This document shows positions 51,700 through 62,270 of a stretch of 64,000 nt of DNA, piece after piece. Where the stretch lies: NCBI GenBank assembly GCA_964017235.1, contig OZ024930.1, forward strand, positions 151,714,221 to 151,778,220, in the 5' to 3' direction. The notes beneath the pieces were generated by a model, which saw only the letters and a program-made list of their open reading frames with translations, had not been told where the DNA came from and ran no database searches. Position 1 is the first letter of the stretch. Every line of letters starts with the position of its first letter. The position numbers were made by a program, and so were the translations under genes. Origin of the DNA: Sabellastarte sp. h YS-2021. Lineage: Eukaryota > Annelida > Polychaeta > Sabellida > Sabellidae.

Positions 51700-51923
51700 G
51701 TCAAGTTCGCACTGCAGATGTTTTTGACCGCGAGTCTAAGACCGGTGTGACTGATCTTGGTCTTACTATCAAAGCAGAAGACCAGGGTAGTCCCCGACTG
51801 GCTGGCTTCTGTACATTCACTGTGAAGATCGGAGATATTAACGACAACCCACCTGTGTTTGACCTGCCCAGATACACACTCACTATAGATGAGAGCACCA
51901 TCATAGGCAAAAAAGTAGTGCAG
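51700..51923 (+). CDS. Cadherin exon 5 of window: end of one EC repeat, linker, start of next
   Basis: Acceptor tgctttcag ends at 51699 and donor gtatga begins at 51924. The exon encodes GQVRTADVFDRESKTGV, with the DRE calcium motif intact, then IKAEDQGSPRLAGFCTFTV, then the complete linker GDINDNPPVFD. It ends in the first strand of the next repeat (YTLTIDESTIIGKKVVQ). It begins in phase 1 and ends in phase 0. The FCTFTV cysteine and the 'DQGSPxLxGxCxF' pattern resemble neural-cadherin, as recalled rather than searched. All core calcium residues of this EC boundary are present, unlike the boundary encoded by exon 3. Confidence 0.9.
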
Positions 51924-52308
51924 GTATGAACATAAGTTAGTCCAAGGGAATGTGCCAAACATGTAGGTATGCTACACCTTCACCACAGTGGAGAATATCT
52001 TATGTAAGAAAGTGCTGCAAATAGAAGGATTGTGCAAAAATGAGTGTACACAGCAGCCGTAGTACATATACACATGTGTTATTGTTGGGGAAAATGTATT
52101 GTAGGTTCAAGCTCTCACTGAAATAGGTGTTCCGGTATTGTTAGTAATAATTTATTACACAACAGCAATTTTATTCTTCAAATTGATTTTAGTTGTTAAA
52201 AAGTGTAGACAACTATACACTGGTATGAATAAGGTATTTTGTCACAAAATATGTTGCAAATTATAAATTACTTGAAGTTATGATTTGCTGTGTCCCTTTT
52301 TTCCACAG

Positions 52309-52440
52309 GTGTATGCCACTGACCGAGATGCAGGTGAGAATGGACAGGTTGAATACAGCATTGCTCATGACCCCTCCAATGGCTTTTTTCGCATTGACAC
52401 CAATACAGGCTGGATTAAGGTGGACCGTGCTATGAGTGGG
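52309..52440 (+). CDS. Cadherin exon 6 of window: first half of the fifth EC repeat
   Basis: Acceptor ttttttccacag ends at 52308 and donor gtgagt begins at 52441. The 44 codons read VYATDRDAGENGQVEYSIAH, then GFFRIDTNTGWIKVDRAMSG, giving the DxDxGEN calcium loop and the 'FFxIDxxTG' turn. The exon is phase 0 at both ends. The repeat is incomplete: the AxDxGxP and DxNDNxP blocks would be in the next exon. I found nothing cadherin-like between 52441 and 64000, so the following intron exceeds 11.5 kb. A 28-bp minisatellite begins about 300 bases after the donor. Confidence 0.88.
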
Positions 52441-52742
52441 GTGAGTCAGAAGTACTGTATTGTCTATTAATGATCTGTCAATCATGCTTTAATCTCAGTA
52501 CGAGGAACATTCCACTACCTTACTGTAATGAAACATAATAACCACAATCTAGACTGTTACAGTGTAAACTAGTTTAGAAATTTTATAATATCAAAAATAC
52601 ACATTAAATCTGAAGATCGGGATACCAATATAAAGCATATACTGGCGACTCATTCCTATTCATCATACCCTGGTCGTATTTGTCCAATGAAACTTTACAG
52701 GGTGGCTGAAAAGCTTAAACCTGAATTAATTCTATGGCTTAT

Positions 52743-53788
52743 TACAACATCCTGATCACATCACACATGTCACAAAAGCCTGATCACGTGTTACAACAGC
52801 CTGATCACAGCACAAACGTTACAACAGCCTGATCACAACACACATGTTACAACAGCCTGATCACAGCACACGTGTTACAACAGCCTGATCACAACACATG
52901 TTACAACAGCCTGATCACAACACACACGTTACAACAGCCTGATCACAGCACACACGTTACAACACCCTGATCACAACACACACGTTACAACACCCTGATC
53001 ACAACACACACGTTACAACAGCCTGATCATAACACACATGTTACAACAGCCTAATCGCAACACACATGTTACAACACCCTGATCACAGCACACATGTTAC
53101 AACAGCCTGATCACAGCACACATGTTACAACACCCTGATCGCAACACACATGTTACAACAGCCTGATCACAACACACATGTTACAACAGCCTTATCACAA
53201 CACACATGTTATAACAGCCTTATCACAACACACATGTTACAACAACCTTATCACAACACACATGTTATAACAGCCTGATCACAACACACATGTTACAACA
53301 GCCTTATCACAACACACATGTTACAACAACCTTATCACAACATACGTGTTATAACAGCCTGATCACAGCACACATTACAACAGCCTGATCACAACACATG
53401 TGTTACAACAGCCTTATCACAACACACATGTTATAACAGCCTTATCACAACACACATGTTACAACAACCTTATCACAACACACATGTTATAACAGCCTGA
53501 TCACAACACACATGTTACAACAGCCTTATCACAACACACATGTTACAACAACCTTATCACAACACACGTGTTATAACAGCCTGATCACAGCACACATTAC
53601 AACAGCCTGATCACAACACACGTGTTATAACAGCCTGATCACAGCACACATTACAACAGCCTGATCACAACACATGTGTTACAACAGCCTGATTACAACA
53701 CACATGTTACAACACCCTGGTCACAGCACACGTTACAACAGCCTGATCACAACACATGTGTTACAACAGCCTGATCACAGCACACACG
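52743..53788 (+). repeat. Minisatellite, 28-bp unit, about 37 copies with higher-order structure
   Basis: The unit is cagcctgatcacaacacaca plus tgttacaa. Variants (ccttat, ttataac, cattac deletion) recur in a fixed order: 53181-53402 and 53403-53624 are near-identical blocks of about 222 bases. It lies about 300 bases after exon 6. Confidence 0.95.
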
Positions 53789-54357
53789 CAAGAAGTAGAG
53801 TGGTAGAAGGCCGGATAGTAGACTTTCTGCTAGGCATCTTCTCTGGACCAGGCCAAGTTAGGGAAGTTGAATTTAATGACTCCACTAGTGTGTAAATCAA
53901 TGTTAATTTATATAGATTAATGGATACCCTGCTTAAATTATGCTGTATTGATGCACAGGTATCTTTAAAACAGTTTGGTGTGCTTACCTTAATGCTAATC
54001 TGATCTGCTGTAAGAAACTTGAAGCTTAAAACTTGAATGTTTCATGTATTAGAATCTGTTTCTGATCTGTGTCCTGTACATATTAAACATTGTAACTTGT
54101 TTGCTGAATCTAAAAATGCAATATTTTTGTTGAATATCATTACTTAAGCAGTTAAAATAACCAGTGATTGTACTTCAGTCCCAGAAAACAGACTTAGTCT
54201 TATTCATTCAGGTAATCTTGTATCGGACAAAACATATTCTGTACTTCAGTGTTTCATAGTTTGGTTATATATTACAGTAAAAGACCAACCATGCTGAAAT
54301 TACAGTTTTCTGAATTATGTCCCCTGATTCATTCAAACATTCTGTTACACACATATG
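53789..54357. other. Intron, nothing recognised
   Basis: AT-rich unique sequence between the minisatellite and the MITE. Confidence 0.4.
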
Positions 54358-54819
54358 CCGTATTTATCCATACAAACACCCCCTCCCTATTAATCCCCCC
54401 CCCCCCCCCCCCCGTCACTCTTTGCATAGTTCATGTTTCGGGGTTTTACATCCCTCTCAAGAGCCATCACCTTTGTGATTCTGGGATTACGAAAAAAATG
54501 TGTTTTAGTTTTAACCCAATCCAATAGCGCTTACGAGAAATAAAGAAAATGAAAACAAAACATGGCAGTTTTGATCATAGAAGCATTGAAATCTGCAAAA
54601 CTACGATATAAAACTTTATATAATTTCTTCAGATTTAAAGTTTGTTTCCAATATTTTAAGCTCTCACCATTATAGATGCTGGCAAGCGAGATCAAGATTG
54701 TAAGTGTCTATTATTGCCCATTGCCACTGGACTCAAGAGTTGATTTTTTTCATCTGTTATAGCCGTCCCCCCCCCTTTTGACATATGCATCGCCCGGGCA
54801 TTTATACGAATAAATATGG
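54358..54819. mobile_element. MITE with imperfect ~27-bp inverted repeats and a 19-base poly-C tract
   Basis: ccgtatttatccatacaaac at the left (54358) pairs imperfectly with gtttatac-type sequence ending tttatacgaataaatatgg at 54819. C19 lies at 54395-54413 and a second C-run near 54766-54775. The interior shares a phrase with 6750-7000. Non-coding. Confidence 0.6.
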
Positions 54820-55724
54820 TATTCCCATCTTTGGGTGGTAAAGGTGTAAGTAAAAAAGAAATAAAAAAGAAAACCTGTGAGAAGAAATGGAATTTGCTTT
54901 AAACTTGCCTGTCAAATAACCTTTCTCTACTTATAAACAGTGTTATTTCCAGTGTTTTGTTTTATGTTTTACCTGATTGTTTTATATATTCCGCTGTTGC
55001 ATATGTAAATACTGTATTTAATGAGAAAATGTGCTTTATAGACTTTATGACCTTTGTTGAATCACATTTCGTAAATTGATACATTGTGCTGTGCCACGTC
55101 AATATTCAACCAAAAGCAAGAGTCCTGTCCCCCTCCCCACTGATCTGAATTGACATTTTAACCAGAGGAAGATTAGATTTTCTAGATGGAAAAATGGAGA
55201 ATTGAGTTGTTGGAAAACGACTACTGTATGTCTGGATGGAGGGAATGTAATGATGGAAATTAAATATTCACTGACTTGTCTCTGAGATGGAGGGTTGGGG
55301 GGGATGGCATTATCATTGTAGCTTGATGGAAAGTCTAAGCAGTTGTTACAGTCAAAAACAACTTATAAATGATGAAAAGATGGGCATATTAACTGGGTAA
55401 AAACTGAACCATTTTATAGCCCAAAATATATTTCTGTTGCCATGTGATTGTGATTGGCCCAAACAGTGAATAGAGTTGCAGTTGCTTTGAATTTGGAAAC
55501 TTTGAATTTTGGAAATTTGAAACTGGAAGCCTGCTTTGAAAAGCAATTGATAACCAGTTACAATGCGGTTTGAAAAATGTCCTCAAAAAACTATAAATGA
55601 AGCACATAGCTGTATCATTTTGGTTAGTCTGTGTTATATATATAATTCAATTTACAAAGTTTAGAATGTTAACATTATATGGTATTTTCAACCACTAAGA
55701 TGATTGCTGGTTTTACAATATTTT
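54820..55724. other. Intron, nothing recognised
   Basis: AT-rich unique sequence before E3. No supported feature. Confidence 0.4.
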
Positions 55725-55966
55725 ATTGTATCCACCGGAAGCATCCGGTGGATACTTTGGTTTAGTGTTCGCTACGCCGCCGCCGCCGCCGCGCGTAGAG
55801 AGATTTTTGGCGTTGACGCTCTAAGAGGAAAACAACAGCAGCTAGGTTCACCAAATTTGCAGGATATCTTAATTGGGGGGTAAGCTTCTCTGGGAAGGAA
55901 AATAGCCTCATTCTGAAAAACAAGATGGCCGCCACGGGCATTTCTTTGAAAATAATCTACATTTTT

Positions 55967-58900
55967 ATGTCAGCTGACTTGTCAGTCAGCTGGCTTTATG
56001 TCGTCACTCTGCGGCGTGGGCGTATGCGTACGCGTCCGCGTGAACAACTTCTCCTCCAAAACTACAAGGCCTAGAGACGTGCTGTTTTTTTTAAAAGATA
56101 CCTTATCTATCGAGGATGAAAAATTGTTCAAGGCATGCAAATCTGTCTGTTCGTCTGTTTGCTAGAGACATTACAAGGGGGGTACCCCCACCAAAAGTGT
56201 GAAAATTTCAACTTTTTATCACAATTTTCTCAGTGACTATTGCAGGGATTTCTCTCATATCTTGCATATATGTACTAGGCCAGAGGTAGATTCTCTTGTG
56301 TGAGTATGAGACCTGGATCTCTCTTACTTTTTTTTTAATAAATTTTTTTAATAATTTTTAATGCATTAACATTCATGAAATCATGCACAAAATCATTTAT
56401 AACTTGAAAACTGTTGCATCTAGAGCATTTTGTTAAAATATGTTATTCAGCTACTTTTTTCATAGCTACAATATGGTGAGTAAGTTGGGTGCCTGTCTCA
56501 ATAGCTAAGTGAGTAATAGCTACTTTTGGGCTTTTCAGTAACTTCCATCATGAGTAGAATCACTTGTAACTTAAAAACTATTGCATTTAGAGAATTTCGT
56601 ATAAATATGTTATTCAGCTACTTTTGGGTCAGCTATAACATAGTAAAATTTTAGACCTGTAGCTCATGGCATAGCTGAGTAATAGCTACTTTTACGTTAT
56701 CACTGTGGAGTAAATTGCTTATAACTTCAAAACTATTGCATTTAGAGAATTTCGTATAAATATGTTATTCAGCTACTTTTGGGTCAGCTATAACATAGTA
56801 AAATTTCAGACCTGTAGCTCATGGCATAGCTGAGTAATAGCTACTTTTAGGTTATCACTGTTGAGTAAATCGCTTATAACTTGGAAACTATTGCATTTAG
56901 AGTATTTTGTTTCAATATGTTATTCACCTATTTTGGGATCAGCTATAACATAGTGAAGTTTCAGATCTGTGGCTCATTGCATAGCTGAGTAATAGCTACT
57001 TTGAAGTTCTCACTATTGAGTAAATCAGTTGTAATTGGAAAACTATTGCATTTAGAGAATTTCGTATAAATATGTTATTCAGCTACTTTTGGGTCAGCTA
57101 TAACATAGTAAAATTTCAGACCTGTAGCTCATGGCATAGCTGAGTAATAGCTACTTTTAGGTCATCACTATTGAGTAAATCAGTTGTAACTTGAAAACTA
57201 TTGCATTTACAGTATTTTGCTTAAATATGTTGTTCACCTACTTTTGGGTCAGCTATAACATAGTAAAATTTCAGACCTGTAGCTCATGGCATAGCTGAGT
57301 AATAGCTACTTTTAGGTCATCACTATTGAGTAAATCAGTTGTAACTTGAAAACCATTGCATTTACAGTATTTTGCTTTAATATGTTGTTCACCTACTTTT
57401 GGGTCAGCTATAACATAGTGAAATTTCAGACCTGTAGCTCATTGCATAGCTGAGTAATAACTACTTTTGAGGTTCTCACTATTGAGTAAATCAGTTGTAA
57501 TTGGAAAATTATTGCATTTAGAGAATTTAGTATAAATATGTTATTCAGCTACTTTTGGGTCAACTATAACATAGTAAAATTTCAGACCTGTAGCTCATGG
57601 CATAGCTGAGTAATAGCTACTTTTAGGTCATCACTATTGAGTAAATCAGTTGTAACTTGAAAACTATTGCATTTACAGTATTTTGCTTTAATATGTTGTT
57701 CACCTACTTTTGGGTCAGCTATAACATAGTAAAATTTCAGACCTGTAGCTCATGGCATAGCTGAGTAATAGCTACTTTTAGGTTATCACTGTTGAGTAAA
57801 TCAGTTGTAATTGGAAAACTATTGCATTTAGAGAATTTAGTATAAATATGTTATTCAGCTACTTTTGGGTCAACTATAACATAGTAAAATTTCAGACCTG
57901 TAGCTCATGGCATAGCTGAGTAATAGCTACTTTTAGGTCATCACTATTGAGTAAATCAGTTGTAACTTGAAAACTATTGCATTTACAGTATTTTGCTTAA
58001 ATATGTTGTTCACCTACTTTTGGGTCAGCTATAACATAGTAAAATTTCAGACCTGTAGCTCATGGCATAGCTGAGTAATAGCTACTTTTAGGTCATCACT
58101 ATTGAGTAAATCAGTTGTAACTTGAAAACTATTGCATTTACAGTATTTTGCTTAAATATGTTGTTCACCTACTTTTGGGTCAGCTATAACATAGTAAAAT
58201 TTCAGACCTGTAGCTCATGGCATAGCTGAGTAATAGCTACTTTTAGGTCATCACTATTGAGTAAATCAGTTGTAACTTGAAAACTATTGCATTTACAGTA
58301 TTTTGCTTAAATATGTTGTTCACCTACTTTTGGGTCAGCTATAACATAGTAAAATTTCAGACCTGTAGCTCATGGCATAGCTGAGTAATAGGTACTTTTA
58401 GGTTATCACTGTTGAGTAAATCGCTTATAACTTGGAAATTATTGCATTTAGAGTATTTTGTTTCAATATGTTATTCACCTATTTTGGGGTCAGCTATAAC
58501 ATAGTGAAGTTCCAGACCCGTGACTCATTGCATAGCTGAGTAATAGCTACTTTTAGGTTATCACTGTTGAGTAAATCGCTTATAACTTGGAAACTATTGC
58601 ATTTAGAGTATTTTGTTTCAATATGTTATTCACCTATTTTGGGATCAGCTATAACATAGTGAAGTTTCAGATCTGTGGCTCATTGCATAGCTGAGTAATA
58701 GCTACTTTGAAGTTCTCACTATTGAGTAAATCAGTTGTAATTGGAAAACTATTGCATTTAGAGAATTTCGTATAAATATGTTATTCAGCTACTTTTGGGT
58801 CAGCTATAACATAGTGAAATTACAGACCTGTAGCTCATGGCATAGCTGAGTAATAGCTACTTTTAGGTCATCACTATTGAGTTAATCAGTTGTAACTTGA

Positions 58901-61900
58901 AAACTATTGCACTTACAGTATTTTGCTTTAATATGTTGTTCACCTACTTTTGGGTCAGCTATAACATAGTAAAATTTCAGACCTGTAGCTCATGGCATAG
59001 CTGAGTAATAGCTACTTTTAGGTCATCACTATTGAGTAAATCAGTTGTAACTTGAAAACTATTGCATTTACAGTATTTTGCTTTAATATGTTGTTCACCT
59101 ACTTTTGGGTCAGCTATAACATAGTGAAATTTCAGACCTGTAGCTCATTGCATAGCTGAGTAATAACTACTTTGAGGTTCTCACTATTGAGTAAATCAGT
59201 TGTAATTGGAAAACTATTGCATTTAGAGAATTTAGTATAAATATGTTATTCAGCTACTTTTGGGTCAACTATAACATAGTAAAATTTCAGACCTGTAGCT
59301 CATGGCATAGCTGAGTGATAGCTACTTTTAGGTCATCACTATTGAGTAAATCAGTTGTAACTTGAAAACTATTGCATTTACAGTATTTTGCTTAAATATG
59401 TTGTTCACCTACTTTTGGGTCAGCTATAACATAGTAAAATTTCAGACCTGTAGCTCATGGCATAGCTGAGTAATAGCTACTTTTAGGTTATCACTGTTGA
59501 GTAAATCGCTTATAACTTGGAAATTATTGCATTTAGAGTATTTTGTTTCAATATGTTATTCACCTATTTTGGGGTCAGCTATAACATAGTGAAGTTCCAG
59601 ACCCGTGACTCATTGCATAGCTGAGTAATAGCTACTTTGAAGTTCTCAATGTTGAGTAAATCACTTGTAATTTGAAAACTATTGCATTTAGAGAATTTAG
59701 TATAAATATGTTATTCAGCTACTTTGGGGTCAGCTATAACATAGTAAAATTTCAGACCTGTAGCTCATGGCATAGCTGAGTAATAGCTACTTTTAGGTTA
59801 TCACTGTTGAGTAAATCACTTATAACTTGAAAACTATTGCATTTAGAGTATTTTGTTTCAATATGTTATTCACCTATTTTGGGGTCAGCTATAACATAGT
59901 GAAGTTCCAGACCTGTGGCTCATTGCATAGCTGAGTAATAGCTACTTTGAAGTTCTCACTGTTGAGTAAATCAGTTGTAATTGGAAAACTATTGCTTTTA
60001 CAGAAATTTGTGCAAATATGTTATTCAGCTACTTTTGGGTCAGCCATAGCATAGTGAAATTACAGACCTGTAGCTCATGGCACAACTGAGCAATAGCTGT
60101 TCTCAGGCACTGACTGTTGAGTAAATCAGCTATAACTTGAAAAATATTGCATTTGGAGTATTTTGTTAAAATATATTGTTCACCTACTTTTGGGTTAGCT
60201 ATAACATAGTGAAATTACAGACCTATAGCTCATGGCATAGCGGAGCAATAGCTATTTTCTGGTTCTCACTATTGAGTAAATCAGTTGTAACTTGAAAACT
60301 ATTGCATTTACAGTATTTTGCTTAAATATGTTGTTCAGCTACTTTTAGGTCAGCTATAACAGAGCAAAAATTCAGACATGTAGCTCATTGCATAGCTGAG
60401 TAATAGTTACTTTGAGGTTCTCACTCTTGAGTAAATCAGTTGTAACTTGAAAATTATTACATTTAGAGTATTTTGTTAAATATGTTATTCACAGACGTTT
60501 TGGTCAGCTATAACATAGTGAAATTGCAGACCTCTATGTCATGGGATAGCTGAGCAATAGCTTCTTTCAGGTTCTCACTGTTGAGTAAATCATTGTATCC
60601 AACCTGTAGGAAATCATGGGCTGGGAATCTGTTAATATGGTCCGATTTGACCTTGGAACCCTCCTTCAAGGTCAAATGAGGATAGCCAAACATAAAAGTG
60701 CTTATAACTCGCTTATTATTGGTCCCAGAGGTTGGAATGAAAACCAACCTATAGAAAATCATGAGCTGGGAATTTTTTGGTGTGGTCGGATTTCACCTTG
60801 GACCCCTCCTTCAAGGTCAAATGAGGATAGCCAAACTTAAAAGTGCTTGAAATAACTTGAAAAATATTGCATTTGGAGTAATTTGTTAAAATATATTGTT
60901 CACCTACTTTTGGGTTAGCTATAACATAGTGAAATTACAGACCTATAGCTCATGGCATAGCGGAGCAATAGCTATTTTCTGGTTCTCACTATTGAGTAAA
61001 TCAGTTGTAACTTGAAAACTATTGCATTTACAGTATTTTGCTTAAATATGTTGTTCAGCTACTTTTAGGTCAGCTATAACAGAGCAAAAATTCAGACATG
61101 TAGCTCATTGCATAGCTGAGTAATAGTTACTTTGAGGTTCTCACTCTTGAGTAAATCAGTTGTAACTTGAAAATTATTACATTTAGAGTATTTTGTTAAA
61201 TATGTTATTCACAGACGTTTTGGTCAGCTATAACATAGTGAAATTGCAGACCTCTATGTCATGGGATAGCTGAGCAATAGCTTCTTTCAGGTTCTCACTG
61301 TTGAGTAAATCATTGTATCCAACCTGTAGGAAATCATGGGCTGGGAATCTGTTAATATGGTCCGATTTGACCTTGGAACCCTCCTTCAAGGTCAAATGAG
61401 GATAGCCAAACATAAAAGTGCTTATAACTCGCTTATTATTGGTCCCAGAGGTTGGAATGAAAATCAACCAATAGAAAATCATGAGTTGGGAATTTTTTTG
61501 TGTGGTCGGATTTGACCTTGGACCCCCTCCTTCCAGGTCAAACGAAGATAGCCAAACTTAAAAGTGCTTATAACTCACTTATTATTGGTCTTGGAGGTTT
61601 GGGATGGTAAACCAACATATAGGAAATCATGGGCTGGGATTCTTTTGGTGTGGTCAGATTTGACCTGGGACCCCTCCTTCAAGGGCAGTTGAGGATAGCC
61701 AAACTTACAATTGCTTAGAACTCGCTTATTATTGGTCCTACAAGTTTGGGATGGTAAACAAGCTACAGGAAATCATGGGCTGGGAATTTTTTTGTGTGGT
61801 CGGATTTGACCTTGGACCCCCTCCTTCAAGGTCAAACAAGGATAGCCAAACTTAAAAAGTGCCTATAACTCACTTATTATTGGTCCGAGAGGTTTGGGAT

Positions 61901-62270
61901 GGTAAACCATCCTAAATTCTTTGGCTGGGAATCTTTTGGTATGGTCAGATTTGACCTTTGGACCCCTTCTTCATGGTGGAACGAGGATATTGCATTTATA
62001 GTATTTCTTTAAATATTTTTAACCTACTTTTTACCCTTAAACAATTACCTTGTTACTTTATTTCATAATACCATTTGCAGGGCACAACTTTTTTGTCGTT
62101 TTCTTCTGTCAGCTTCGGAATATCTTTCGAACATGCTGTTCAGTTACCATTTACTGTATTTCTGTACAGCCCTTTCCCTGATAATTATGCTTTCCTCTCA
62201 TTATCACCATCACAAATCAAAAACATTCAGTCAGCTGACACAGTGCCCGTTCACGGGCACTCTCCTCTTG
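55967..62270 (+). mobile_element. Element F3: intact Helentron-like element nested in E3
   Basis: The 5' inverted repeat tgtcagctgact (55968-55979) is followed by an imperfect reverse copy agtcagctggc, then the common 5' block. About 25 monomers of 155 bp (56380-60130), mixed 155-bp and E-type monomers with a 720-bp duplication (60132-61571), and E-type monomers to about 61980 follow. The 3' block has agtcagctgaca (62229-62240), hairpin gtgcccgt-tc-acgggcac (62243-62260), then tctcctcttg. It interrupts E3 in an oligo-T tract; E1 shows the uninterrupted sequence. It is non-coding and presumably mobilised in trans. Confidence 0.88.
60132..61571 (+). repeat. 720-bp near-identical tandem duplication inside F3
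   Basis: 60132-60851 and 60852-61571 match at a constant 720-base offset: cacctacttttgggtt at 60181/60901, aacctgtaggaaatc at 60601/61321, ggtcccagaggttggaatg at 60721/61441. Differences are few. The unit holds three 155-bp and about two E-type monomers. Confidence 0.9.

Larger units (their letters stand above)
2339..52440 (+). other. CadN: Internal part of a type III classical (neural) cadherin-like gene, six exons
   Basis: Six exons join into 403 continuous codons. Exon-end phases are 2, 1, 0, 1, 0, 0 and each junction restores a canonical cadherin strand, for example FIRTAR/RLDYD, YSFT/G/DSYN, TPVIR/VRATDPD and KKVVQ/VYATDRD. All introns are GT-AG. The product is an extracellular calcium-dependent adhesion segment: the end of one EC repeat (residues 1-15), three full EC repeats (about 16-121, 122-226, 227-336) and the start of a fifth. 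Family evidence, from memory, is the CC pair after ITARDNGK, the Cys in FPQCSNY and the FDRE...AEDQGSP...FCTFTV pattern, which recall DN-cadherin/CadN. A FAT-like or other large cadherin is the alternative. Introns are very long (13.6, 6.3, 27.7 kb) and loaded with transposons. Both gene ends are outside the window. Confidence 0.8.

Noticed and set aside
52743..53788. Regular 28-bp repeats suggestive of a CRISPR array
   Set aside because: Units are directly adjacent with no unique spacers, in a eukaryotic intron. It is a minisatellite.
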